Positions 53,336-60,850 are shown, counted from the stretch's first letter. The stretch is 64,000 bases of DNA from Winogradskyella forsetii (GCF_013394595.1 NZ_CP053348.1:2940001-3004000), one strand, 5' to 3'. The notes: generated by a model not told the origin, from the sequence alone. Numbers and translations are program-made.

Positions 53336-53740
53336 TTATAGACTACGTTGTGATTGTGTACTTTTATTTTCTATCGCAGCTTTCAGTTTTTTATAATTTT
53401 TGTCAATATAATAGAAATTTGGTAAAATTATTTTAGAAATTTTTCCATTCAAGTTATATAATATTACTCCATTTTCTAAAGATGAAATATTTTCAATTCG
53501 GATTGGGTCAGATAGATGATCGAGGTACAGGAAATCTTTGTCAAATGAAAGATCTGTCGGTTTAGGGACTTGTTTTTTTAAAATAAAAATTCCAAAAAGT
53601 ACAAATATTGAACAAAATACGATGGCTCCTACCTCTTGTGCTATTATACAGTATATCAAAAATGTGATTCCACCAACAACTATTACTCGGGCGGTTAGAT
53701 ATTGAAAAAAATATAGTGTAGAGTCAATCTTTTTATTCAT
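53336..53740 (-). CDS. Array gene d: two-helix membrane protein, paralogue of gene h
   Basis: The 134-residue product has two transmembrane helices (ARVIVVGGITFLIYCIIAQE and VGAIVFCSIFVLFGIFIL) followed by a PH-like beta domain (DLSFDKDFLYLDHLSDPIRI, LENGVILYNLNGKISKIIL, YYIDKNYKKLKAAIE). It is about 88% identical to gene h at 55742-56146, including about 80 bases of upstream sequence, so a recent duplication placed two copies in the array. The function is unknown; PH-like membrane-proximal domains suggest a regulatory or anchoring role. Confidence 0.7.
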   Translation of the reverse strand: MNKKIDSTLYFFQYLTARVIVVGGITFLIYCIIAQEVGAIVFCSIFVLFGIFILKKQVPKPTDLSFDKDFLYLDHLSDPIRIENISSLENGVILYNLNGKISKIILPNFYYIDKNYKKLKAAIENKSTQSQRSL

Positions 53741-53783
53741 TTTTTCCTTTCAAAATTTGATTTGATGTACCGTTTTGGCATTA

Positions 53784-53924
53784 AATGGTCTGGTGCACAT
53801 TTCGTTGCGTGTTTAAGCACCCAATTTAGCAAATAACGTCCGAATAGAAAATCCGCAAGTCCCAAAATATTGGGATTTGTAATTAGGCTTGCACTAGCAA
53901 TTAATTTTATACAGAGTTCGCACA
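53784..53924 (-). repeat. attC-like palindrome E4
   Basis: The right box GTTCGCACAG (53915-53924) is 16 bases after GCA. The left arm GGTCTGGTGCACATTTC precedes GTTGC but no intact AAC core is seen there. The middle resembles E1 and E5. Confidence 0.65.
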
Positions 53925-53928
53925 GTAT

Positions 53929-54360
53929 TTATTCCTTACATATTTTTCCATTCATAACTTCAATTTCTCCTTTAACATCTAATGTTGCTTTAAAGTAAAA
54001 ACATCTTCCTTCTATTTTTACCATTTCAGTTAAAATTCCGTTATTATCATTGACAAATTTTTGGTATTCGGATAGCTCCATTTTCGATTCGTCATATTTT
54101 ACTCGATAAGTACAGTCGTCAATCCATTCAATTTTTTCATATGGACTTTTATTAAAATCCATTCCAAGAGTATTTTCTGGATCTTCAACTATTTCCCTTT
54201 GTTCATTTTCATTTCTAATTATTCGATATGTCAGAACAGTTTCATTATCAGCAGGAACATAGAAGTTTCCATTTTTAAAATCCAAACAAGTTAATTCTTG
54301 AGCAAAAGAGTTTATGCCTATTAAAAGCAATGTAAGAAGTAGGGTTTTCGTTTTTTTCAT
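53929..54360 (-). CDS. Array gene e: secreted protein of unknown function
   Basis: The 143-residue product has a signal peptide (LLLIGINSFAQ near residue 21). The mature part contains four or five Cys (ELTCLDFKNGNFY, DDCTYRVKYDES, GRCFYFKATLDVK, GKICKE), consistent with disulfides outside the cytoplasm. The DNGIL-like loop and beta strands suggest a small extracellular domain of lipocalin type, but nothing definite was recognised. Its start codon lies inside the edge of element E5, and its end is E4. Confidence 0.6.
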   Translation of the reverse strand: MKKTKTLLLTLLLIGINSFAQELTCLDFKNGNFYVPADNETVLTYRIIRNENEQREIVEDPENTLGMDFNKSPYEKIEWIDDCTYRVKYDESKMELSEYQKFVNDNNGILTEMVKIEGRCFYFKATLDVKGEIEVMNGKICKE

Positions 54361-54500
54361 AATATGTGTATGATTTCGTAGCTTGTTTAGGCACCTAATT
54401 TAGCAAATAAAACTGAATAGAAAATCCACAAGTTCCTACACTTAGGGATTCATAAATACGCAAGAACGAAACAATTTTTAATACACGATTTATTATAAGT
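54361..54500 (-). repeat. attC-like palindrome E5, degenerate
   Basis: The body (GATTTCGTAGCTTGTTTAGG, then CACCTAATTTAGCAAATAAA) matches E1, E4 and E8. The right arm (CAATTTTTAATACACG) is truncated, and the core there is ATT rather than GTT. The left core is lost into the gene e start codon. Confidence 0.6.
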
Positions 54501-54504
54501 AGTT

Positions 54505-55068
54505 TTATTTTATTATCTCTTTTATTATTCTGCCCAATGCTCCTTTCGTTCCGTCTGTCACGGTTTTATCAGCAGATGGAAAATCCCAATAGGAATTTCC
54601 CATATGAGTATTATGTTTTGTGTGCAATAATAAACTTCCATTCGCATCATAATATTGCATTTCTACTTCCGTGTCTTCACTAACTCCAATCGGAATAAAC
54701 ATACTGCTATACTTTACGTTCAAAAATTTTAGTTGAGTTAATATCATACCATCTAATTGGTTGTCCACACAAAGATTTTTAATTTCATCCGCATGTACGC
54801 TTTCAAATCCGTCAAAATTTTCAACAACTATTTTATCTGACTTTATGTTTTGCGTTGCAAGTTGGTTTGTCATTGTACTGTCATATATTTTCGCACTTCC
54901 TTTTACTATTTTGTCCATGATATCCTCGTTTGCAACTTGACTAAATCCGACTTTGGTCGGCTTATTAAAATCCGTTTCCGTTCTGTAAAGGGTTTTAGTT
55001 CCCATTGCACCACAACTTACTAGTACGATTGATAAAATCATTAAAACGAATTTTGATGTATTTCTCAT
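54505..55068 (-). CDS. Array gene f: lipoprotein of unknown function
   Basis: The 187-residue product has a lipoprotein leader (IVLVSC at residue 19, then GAMGTKTLYRTE). The mature domain shows alternating strand/helix (GFSQVANEDIMDKIVKGSAK, DKIVVENFDGFESVHADEIK, LDGMILTQLKFLNVKYSSMF, EVEMQYYDANGSLLLHTKHN), a pattern seen in CsgG/GNA1162-like envelope proteins, but the match is loose. Its cassette starts at core GTTTTAAATA read in gene direction (E6, 55083-55092). Confidence 0.6.
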   Translation of the reverse strand: MRNTSKFVLMILSIVLVSCGAMGTKTLYRTETDFNKPTKVGFSQVANEDIMDKIVKGSAKIYDSTMTNQLATQNIKSDKIVVENFDGFESVHADEIKNLCVDNQLDGMILTQLKFLNVKYSSMFIPIGVSEDTEVEMQYYDANGSLLLHTKHNTHMGNSYWDFPSADKTVTDGTKGALGRIIKEIIK

Positions 55069-55082
55069 AGTTTCTCTTAATT

Positions 55083-55182
55083 TATTTAAAACTGTTTTTA
55101 TATGAAAGATTGCGGGTTTGGATGCGAGGATTTTTTAAAAGAAAATCAAAAGCCAGCAGTGCCATACAGCATAAGCTAGAGC
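55083..55182 (-). repeat. attC-like palindrome E6
   Basis: The left core TATTTAAAAC (55083-55092) is followed by a TGTTTTTATATGAAAGATTG arm. GAGGATTTTT and AAAAGAAAATC form the tip. The right part (CAGCATAAGCTAGAGC) is diverged and shows no clean GTT box. Confidence 0.6.
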
Positions 55183-55619
55183 TTTTTTAATGTTATTTTC
55201 GGTTTAAATACAATTCCTTTGCAAGCATTTAGGTTTTCATTGTATTTACTATTTTCCTCTGCATTATAGTCCGTTTTATAAGTGTCGTATCCTTTTTTTG
55301 AAACCTGAAAATTTGCATAACAGTAAACAAATGGCAAATCAAGTGGTGTATGAAACCATTCAATTTTAGATTTTTCGCTAAGTTCGAAATTCCCATTTAA
55401 GTCAGTCGTATCCGTTTGTGATTTAAATAGTTCATAGTCATTATTTTTTAGCTCCTTTTCTTCAATACGTGCGACTATGGCGTTTTGAATCGGGTTTCCA
55501 TTTTGGTCAATGACCTGTCCAGTTATTTTAGGTAGATATATGACCTTTTCCGGTCGAATAAATAGGCCTATCAAAAATAGCAGAATAGCAATTATTATAA
55601 TATTTCCGATTTTTTTCAT
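55176..55619 (-). CDS. Array gene g: carboxypeptidase-regulatory-like domain protein
   Basis: The 147-residue product has an N-terminal membrane helix (IGNIIIIAILLFLIGLFI) acting as signal anchor. Then comes a carboxypeptidase-regulatory-like (CarboxypepD_reg) beta-sandwich: KITGQVIDQNGNPIQNAIVA, DTTDLNGNFELSEKSKIEW. Such domains bind proteins or sugars at the envelope. The ending (GIVFKPKITLKKL) completes a strand. The specific partner is unknown. Its cassette starts at core GTTAGCGATC (55624-55633 on the plus strand reads GATCGCTAAC). Confidence 0.7.
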   Translation of the reverse strand: MKKIGNIIIIAILLFLIGLFIRPEKVIYLPKITGQVIDQNGNPIQNAIVARIEEKELKNNDYELFKSQTDTTDLNGNFELSEKSKIEWFHTPLDLPFVYCYANFQVSKKGYDTYKTDYNAEENSKYNENLNACKGIVFKPKITLKKL

Positions 55620-55623
55620 GAAT

Positions 55624-55730
55624 GATCGCTAACGGATTTTTATATGGAAAGTTGGGTTTCTGTGTGCGAAGATTTTCCGTAGGAAAATCCGATGCGAGCA
55701 AACAAAGTAACTAGCATTGGTTGAGAATAA
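55624..55730 (-). repeat. attC-like palindrome E7
   Basis: The left core GATCGCTAAC (55624-55633) is 17 bases before a GTTGG. The tip GATTTTCCGTAGGAAAATC is near-perfect, matching E9 and E10. The right half (GCATTGGTTGAGAATAAA) appears shortened, so a far GTT box cannot be placed with confidence. Confidence 0.65.
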
Positions 55731-55741
55731 AATAGCTATTT

Positions 55742-56146
55742 TTATATACTACGTTGTGCTTGTGTACTTTTATTTTCTATCGCAGCTTTCAGTTTTTTAT
55801 AATTTTTGTCAATATAATAGAAATTTGGTAAATTTATTTTAGAAATTTTTCCATTCACGTTATATACTATTACGCCATTTTCTAAAGCTGAAATATCCTC
55901 AATTCGGATTGGGTCAGATAGATTATCGAGGTACAGGAAATCTTTGTCAAATGAAAGATCTGTCGGTTTAGGGACTTGTTTTATTAAAATAAAAATTACA
56001 AAAAGCACAAATATTGAACAAAAAATGATGGCTCCTACCTCTTGTGCTATTATACTGTAAATCAAAAATGCAATTCCACCAACAACTATTACTCGGGCGG
56101 TTAGATATTGAAAAAAATATAGTGTAGAGTCAATCTTTTTATTCAT
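55742..56146 (-). CDS. Array gene h: two-helix membrane protein, paralogue of gene d
   Basis: The 134-residue product matches gene d at about 88% of positions, with substitutions such as T-A, C-S, L-I and N-D spread over the length. Both helices and the PH-like domain are conserved (DLSFDKDFLYLDNLSDPIRI, LENGVIVYNVNGKISKINL). The upstream 80 bases also match. Two copies 2 kb apart in one array suggest duplication by cassette movement or unequal recombination. Function is unknown. Confidence 0.7.
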   Translation of the reverse strand: MNKKIDSTLYFFQYLTARVIVVGGIAFLIYSIIAQEVGAIIFCSIFVLFVIFILIKQVPKPTDLSFDKDFLYLDNLSDPIRIEDISALENGVIVYNVNGKISKINLPNFYYIDKNYKKLKAAIENKSTQAQRSI

Positions 56147-56193
56147 TTTTCCCTTTCAAAATTTGATTTGATGTACCGTTTTGGCATTAAATT

Positions 56194-56316
56194 GGTCTGG
56201 TGTACATTTCGTTGCATGTTTTAAAACCCAATTTAGCAAATAAATCAAAGATAGAAAGTCCAAGCCTTTCCTAAGTAAGCTCTAAATGCAATGAATTATA
56301 AACATTGATGCCCACA
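56194..56316 (-). repeat. attC-like palindrome E8
   Basis: The right box is GATGCCCACA (56307-56316), 16 bases after GCA, with GAT in place of GTT. The left arm (GGTCTGGTGTACATTTCGTT) matches E4, and no intact AAC core is seen. The middle resembles E5. Confidence 0.65.
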
Positions 56317-56320
56317 GTAT

Positions 56321-57028
56321 TTATTCACGCTGCGAGTTTAGACAATTCTGATTGTAATAATCTAAAACTTCCCATAATTTGTCATTCGAAAACTCTTTAT
56401 TTTCTACTTTTTCAATTAATGAGTGACAGTTTTTAAAGTATTTTTTCATAGATTTCTTGAAACCTTTTGCAAAAGGTAAACCTTTAGTGTATAAATGTTC
56501 AATTTGCTCACTTTCTCCAATACCAACATAATAACTGTATCTGGGAATATTGACTATTATGAAGCTATTACGAGGTCTTTGTCCAACACTTATTTTCTGA
56601 CCATTATCTAATTCAATAGTTTGCACAGGTTCATTTCCAATTATGGGTATCGGCTCGTTAGAAAATGAATTGGATAAAACACTTCCTTCATAAATCCTAA
56701 CATATAGACTTAAACTATCAATTGAAACTATTTCAACAATCTCTGGATATTTTTCACCATCTATATATTTATATCTGAATTTTCTATAATAGTTATTTTC
56801 AAGGATATTTATTCCAACGATTTCTTTTGATTTATAAGTTCGGTATTTGAGAGTGTCATTCTTAAATTTAACAGAAACAATAGATGATATACCGCTTATC
56901 TTTCCAATTCCATTAATGCGAGAACTATCTTTTAAAATTAATACTGATTTGCCTTGTTGTCCAAAAGTTAAACTGCTTAGGGCAAGCAAAAATATAATTG
57001 ACAATTCTCTCATAATTTTGGGTTTCAT
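56321..57028 (-). CDS. Array gene i: secreted protein of unknown function
   Basis: The start at 57028 (MKPKIMRELSIIFLLALSSL) is preferred to the longer ORF start at 57076, because the extra codons run into palindrome E9. The 235-residue product has a signal peptide (SSLTFGQ). The mature part is beta-rich with SVLILKDSSRINGIGKISGI and VSIDSLSLYVRIYEGSVL, ending in a charged helix (KGFKKSMKKYFKNCHSLIEK). No family was recognised. The cassette's first bases (GTTGCCCACA read in gene direction, 57031-57040) match its closing box (GATGCCCACA, 56307-56316) at 9 of 10 positions. Confidence 0.6.
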   Translation of the reverse strand: MKPKIMRELSIIFLLALSSLTFGQQGKSVLILKDSSRINGIGKISGISSIVSVKFKNDTLKYRTYKSKEIVGINILENNYYRKFRYKYIDGEKYPEIVEIVSIDSLSLYVRIYEGSVLSNSFSNEPIPIIGNEPVQTIELDNGQKISVGQRPRNSFIIVNIPRYSYYVGIGESEQIEHLYTKGLPFAKGFKKSMKKYFKNCHSLIEKVENKEFSNDKLWEVLDYYNQNCLNSQRE

Positions 57029-57030
57029 AT

Positions 57031-57168
57031 TGTGGGCAACATCTATGTATATGGAAAGTTGCGTGTTTGTGTGCAAGGATTTTCCGAAGGAAAATCAGAA
57101 GCTAGCAAACAAGCAACTAACTTTGGTTTAGCTAAAACCAGCATTTTTTTTATAGGGTGTTGTAAAAC
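57031..57168 (-). repeat. attC-like palindrome E9
   Basis: In gene direction it runs from GTTTTACAAC (57159-57168) to GTTGCCCACA (57031-57040). The tip GATTTTCCGAAGGAAAATC is a perfect hairpin. GCAACT and AGTTGC arms pair, and GTTTAGCTAAAAC is also near-palindromic. Total span 138 bp, the same as E10 and clearly homologous to it. Confidence 0.85.
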
Positions 57169-57174
57169 GTTTTT

Positions 57175-57363
57175 TTATTCTTTCGTATAAACAGCAAGAT
57201 AAGTTATTGATGGCGAACCAATTCCTAAACATCCAGGTTTTTGAACTTGAAAAACAGAATGAAACTTATAACCTTGTTCCGAATATTTGTTAAATCTATT
57301 TTCAAGCCCAGTAATTGCTTTGCTTGAAAATTCAGCTCCGATTTGTTCAATTTTGTATTGCAT
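57175..57363 (-). CDS. Array gene j: DUF4177-like small protein
   Basis: The 62-residue product MQYKIEQIGAEFSSKAITGL then ENRFNKYSEQGYKFHSVFQV and TYLAVYTKE has the beta-alpha-beta-beta pattern of DUF4177 (N-terminal strand YKIEQI, a helix ending in EQGYKFHSV, last strand LAVYTKE). No function is established for that family. It shares a cassette with gene k, whose stop is 18 bases upstream, so the two are probably co-translated. The gene itself does not extend into a palindrome. Confidence 0.65.
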   Translation of the reverse strand: MQYKIEQIGAEFSSKAITGLENRFNKYSEQGYKFHSVFQVQKPGCLGIGSPSITYLAVYTKE

Positions 57364-57381
57364 CCTTTATAATTTATTTGG

Positions 57382-57738
57382 TTAATTTAATTGGTCAATT
57401 CCGCCATTTTCTGGTCGGCAACGTTTCAGTCGGTTTATTGTAAGTGACATTCCTCTAAGAAATCCCTTTTCTCGAAAAGAGAGTTCAGAATATCGAGAAC
57501 AACTTGGGTCGAAAACACACCTATTTCCTAATTTTTCTGAAATATTGTTTTGATAAAATCGAAGTGTTCTGACTACAATATTCAACCAAATGGGCTTTTT
57601 CGGAATTGGTAAATTCTGAATTTCTAAATCAAGTTTTGTGTGTTTTGTAAAATGTCTTTGAATAATAACATAATCCTTTTCATTCGCATTTATTTCAAAT
57701 GAATTTTCTTCAATTTCAATGTTTTCTGTTTTATTCAT
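57382..57738 (-). CDS. yidD: Array gene k: YidD-like membrane insertion efficiency factor
   Basis: The 118-residue product matches YidD in its second half: IVVRTLRFYQNNISEKLGNR, CVFDPSCSRYSELSFREKGF, GMSLTINRLKRCRPENGGID. The YidD residues CxFxPSCSxY and R-x-x-RC-x-P are intact. YidD normally is about 70-85 residues, sits next to rnpA and yidC and promotes membrane-protein insertion. Here an extra N-terminal region of about 45 residues (MNKTENIEIEENSFEINANE ...) precedes it, and the gene rides in a mobile-looking cassette. It may be a second, diverged copy in this genome. Confidence 0.85.
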   Translation of the reverse strand: MNKTENIEIEENSFEINANEKDYVIIQRHFTKHTKLDLEIQNLPIPKKPIWLNIVVRTLRFYQNNISEKLGNRCVFDPSCSRYSELSFREKGFLRGMSLTINRLKRCRPENGGIDQLN

Positions 57739-57753
57739 TGTTTTGTCAAAAAT

Positions 57754-57891
57754 GTTTTACAACGTGTTTGTATAAAGAAAGTTGCGTGTTTGTGGGCGAG
57801 GATTTTCCGAAGGAAAATCAGAAGTTAGAAACGAGCAACTAACTTTGGTTTAGCTAAAACTAGCAATTTTTTTTATACGGTGTTGTAAGTA
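57754..57891 (-). repeat. attC-like palindrome E10
   Basis: In gene direction it runs from TACTTACAAC (57882-57891) to GTTGTAAAAC (57754-57763). AAC is 16 bases before TGC, and GCAAC is 17 bases before the far GTT. The tip is a perfect 8-bp stem GATTTTCC-GAA-GGAAAATC. Span 138 bp. Confidence 0.88.
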
Positions 57892-57897
57892 GTTGTT

Positions 57898-58461
57898 TTA
57901 ATTTCCAATCATTTCATTATAATATTTTCTTCTATAATCAGAACTTACTTGTTCAATTTCTTGTGCTTGTCTTATTAGTCTTTCAAGTGGTGTGTTTAAA
58001 ATTGTCCTATAATAATCTACGTCAATAAAGCTTTTCCAATACTTTAGCATAGTTTCGTCATTTTTATAATCAAGGCAATGTTCGTATCGTATCATTACAT
58101 TAACTTGACTTATTGCTTTTCCTAAATCAGTATTAGTTCTGTTAATTGGATATTTGTCAATTTTCTCTAAAAAATCAATACAAGTTTTAGCATATTCAAG
58201 GACTTTCTTGTCGTAAGTAAAATTTTCAATGTTTCTTGGAAGCCAAGTAAAATAATTGAAATCCGTTTCCATAAATCTTTTTACCGTATATCCTTTAAAT
58301 ACAGTAAAGTGTAATTCAGATTCTAAAGAATATTTTCTTGCACGTAGAATTCCGTTATCGTGAGTGACTATGTTTACATTCGCTTTGTCGGTTTTCCAAT
58401 TTGAGTTTGATTCCAATTCCGAAATTTCTCTTACTATTTTTTCTCTAAAAACTGAATTCAT
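57898..58461 (-). CDS. Array gene l: cytoplasmic protein of unknown function
   Basis: The start at 58461 (MNSVFREKIVREISELESNS) is preferred: the longer frame begins with TTG inside the region next to the cassette core. The 187-residue product has no signal peptide, is acidic and helical, and contains motifs such as RYEHCLDYKNDETMLKYWKS and FIDVDYYRTILNTPLERLI. No family was recognised. It is the first gene of the array after the leader at 58504-58545. Its cassette ends share a 10-base exact match (GTTGTAAGTA). Confidence 0.6.
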   Translation of the reverse strand: MNSVFREKIVREISELESNSNWKTDKANVNIVTHDNGILRARKYSLESELHFTVFKGYTVKRFMETDFNYFTWLPRNIENFTYDKKVLEYAKTCIDFLEKIDKYPINRTNTDLGKAISQVNVMIRYEHCLDYKNDETMLKYWKSFIDVDYYRTILNTPLERLIRQAQEIEQVSSDYRRKYYNEMIGN

Positions 58462-58489
58462 AATTTCTGTTTCGTTAGTTGCGCTCAAT

Positions 58490-58545
58490 TACTTACAACT
58501 CATTATATAATAACTTTTATTCGTCATATCCTGAAATATTTCAGG
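58490..58545 (-). repeat. Leader-like 42-bp sequence with core (E11), copy 2
   Basis: Bases 58504-58545 hold the leader with palindrome CCTGAAATATTTCAGG. After a 4-base spacer the core GTTGTAAGTA follows (TACTTACAAC at 58490-58499 on the plus strand). It marks the upstream border of the array. Confidence 0.85.
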
Positions 58546-58774
58546 GATACTAAAACCTTCTTCCAGTTTTTACAGGCTATAAAACTAAACAAATCAATCA
58601 AGACGTCTATACGTAAAGTTACGTATATTTTCAAAAAAATGAGATTGGTATATTACTGTAATTCCCTGAATCTTATTACATAAGAAATAACAGGCTCATA
58701 AATCCTTAGGTTTTCACAAAAAAAAAGCACCTACAATACTGTAAGTGCTTTTTAAAACTTATAAGCCTAAGCGT
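58546..58774. other. Intergenic region upstream of the array
   Basis: No integrase or other gene is seen here. The 3' terminator of the M49 peptidase gene lies at 58719-58754. Confidence 0.5.
58719..58754 (-). terminator. Intrinsic terminator of the M49 peptidase gene
   Basis: AAAGCACTTACAG and the mate around TGTAGGTGCTTT pair with two mismatches; read on the minus strand a T run of 8 follows. Confidence 0.8.
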
Positions 58775-60820
58775 TTAATTCACCTCAGGCAAATGGCTAT
58801 AGTTGGAGCTATAGTTTAACATTTGCTGCGCAAAGGCGTTGGGTTGGGTAACTTTAATCGCTGTAATTTCACCTGCATCATCCATTTCAGGCACTAAAAC
58901 AGGATTCACAAAACCACTATAAGGTGGTGACGGAAATTGCTCGTTACGCGCCTTGACTTCCTTGTGTATGGCTTGATCTACTTTTACACCATACCCTTCA
59001 ACCAAGTCTTCTACGGCTTTAAAATCACCTTCAGACTTAATACGCTGTGTCTCTCTTAATAACTGACCGAAAATCTCGTGCAATTTTTCATAATCATTGA
59101 TATTGAAATAGGTTTTGCCGTCTTTGGTGACTTTTTCAATCACGTTGTCTTCCTTTCCTTTTTCGTAAGCCCAAGCTGAAACCCATTGTCTGTTTCTCAT
59201 ATGTGCTTCTTCAACATCATCACCAACATCCAAACGGATTAATTGCGTCATCAATCCATTTCTAATGTAACCGTCGTAAGCCGCTTTTCCTACTTTTTTC
59301 CAATCGTCGACCAAGCCTAATTCTTGTAATTTAGGATTGTACAAATAATATAAACCGACTAAATCGGCGCGTCCTTCTTCTAAAGTAGAAGCATAATTCT
59401 TTAAGGTTTCCTTAGTCTCACCAACACCAGGATTTAACTGTCCTGAGGCATGACCAATCACTTCGTGCAAAGCCGTGTGTAATTTGTCCGCTAGTTGTCC
59501 GTATTCTTCTTCGAGCTGGATTTCCTCTTCATCGTGTGCAAATTCCTTTAAGCGACCTGTTCCACCTGCATTATTGTAGGCATTGATAATGTTTCCTAAA
59601 GACACTGATTTACTTCCTACAGCTGCTCTAATCCAGTTGGCATTTGGTAAATTAACACCAATTGGCGTGCTTGGCGAGGCATCACCAGCTTCACCTGCAA
59701 CGTTTACGACTTTGTAAGTGACACCAACAACGCTATCTTTTTTGTGATCGTCCATTAAAGGCGAATTATCTTCAAACCATTGGGCATTTTCAGAAAGCAC
59801 CGCCATTTTTTCAGACATATCAAAATCGTTGATCTGAACAATAGTTTCGTAAGACCCTCGGTAACCTAAGGGATCGTTATAAACTTCAATAAAACTGTTG
59901 ATATAGTCAATATTGCCTTCCGTTGCAGCCGTCCAAGCGACGTTATAATCGTCCCAAGTTTGCAGATCGCCTGTTTTGTAATAGTCTATGAGCAGTCCAA
60001 GTGCATCGCCTTGTGCTTTATTTTCGGCAACGCCTTTTGCTTTTTCCAGCCACTTTACGATTTCGTCAATGGCTTCACCGTATAATCCGCCAGATTTGTA
60101 AACGCGCTCTTTTAAAACACCGTTTTCCTTAACCAGTTTAGAGTTTAAACCAAAAGATAAGGGCTTTTCTGGATTAGGCGATGTTTTCTTCTTGTAGAAA
60201 TTAGCCACATCGGCATTGGTCACATCCGGACCGTAAAAGTTCACGGCAGATTCCAATACATTATCAACCCCTTTGGCTTGATTTACCTTTTTCGCATCCT
60301 TATCGTTGAACAATACGTCAAACGCTTCGCCTTCTAAGGTGGTGTTGGTGGCCGTCAACAATTCATTAAGGTAGTCTTTCGAAAATTTTGGTTTTATCTT
60401 CGCATTGGAATAATGATGATGAATACCATTACTGAACCATATACGTTTAAGGTAGGTTTCAAAATTTTTCCAATCGTCAGTGGTTTTATCGCCACTAAAT
60501 TGTTTATATACATTTTCTAGTGCACGTCTAATTTTTAAGTTATGTCTGTAATTCTGATCCCACATAATATCACGACCTGCCAAACCTGCTTGAGTTAAAT
60601 AATACACTAATTTTTGTTCTTTTAAACTCAGATTCTCCCAGCCAGGTATCTGATAACGTAAGATTTTAATGTCTGCAAATTCTTCAACATTATAGTCAAA
60701 ATCAGCTTGTGCCGTTTCAACCGTTTCAGTTGGTTCTTCCTTTACATCTTTTTCGTCGTTCTTACAGGCCACAATCAACAGGGCAAAAAGACATATTTTC
60801 AATAATGATTTCAAATTCAT
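58775..60820 (-). CDS. Dipeptidyl-peptidase III-like M49 family lipoprotein
   Basis: The 681-residue product has a lipoprotein leader (LIVACKNDEKDV, Cys at residue 19). It matches peptidase family M49, which cleaves dipeptides from oligopeptides. The zinc motif is HEVIGH near residue 452 (family HEXXGH), and the second site reads EEGRAD near residue 480 (family EECRAE-like), with Asp and Gly variants. Length suits the bacterial M49 group (about 650-700). It is expected at the cell envelope, anchored by lipid. A TACATTTG element lies 22 bases upstream. Confidence 0.9.
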   Translation of the reverse strand: MNLKSLLKICLFALLIVACKNDEKDVKEEPTETVETAQADFDYNVEEFADIKILRYQIPGWENLSLKEQKLVYYLTQAGLAGRDIMWDQNYRHNLKIRRALENVYKQFSGDKTTDDWKNFETYLKRIWFSNGIHHHYSNAKIKPKFSKDYLNELLTATNTTLEGEAFDVLFNDKDAKKVNQAKGVDNVLESAVNFYGPDVTNADVANFYKKKTSPNPEKPLSFGLNSKLVKENGVLKERVYKSGGLYGEAIDEIVKWLEKAKGVAENKAQGDALGLLIDYYKTGDLQTWDDYNVAWTAATEGNIDYINSFIEVYNDPLGYRGSYETIVQINDFDMSEKMAVLSENAQWFEDNSPLMDDHKKDSVVGVTYKVVNVAGEAGDASPSTPIGVNLPNANWIRAAVGSKSVSLGNIINAYNNAGGTGRLKEFAHDEEEIQLEEEYGQLADKLHTALHEVIGHASGQLNPGVGETKETLKNYASTLEEGRADLVGLYYLYNPKLQELGLVDDWKKVGKAAYDGYIRNGLMTQLIRLDVGDDVEEAHMRNRQWVSAWAYEKGKEDNVIEKVTKDGKTYFNINDYEKLHEIFGQLLRETQRIKSEGDFKAVEDLVEGYGVKVDQAIHKEVKARNEQFPSPPYSGFVNPVLVPEMDDAGEITAIKVTQPNAFAQQMLNYSSNYSHLPEVN

Positions 60821-60842
60821 TTGTTTAGTTTTTAGTTGTAGA

Positions 60843-60850
60843 CAAATGTA
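60843..60850 (-). promoter_or_regulatory. TAnnTTTG -7 element for the M49 gene
   Basis: The minus strand reads TACATTTG 23 bases upstream of the ATG at 60820. Confidence 0.6.

Noticed and set aside
58546..58774. Integrase gene at the array border
   Set aside because: All frames were considered and no tyrosine-recombinase motif (R...HxxR...Y) is present; the next gene is an M49 peptidase.
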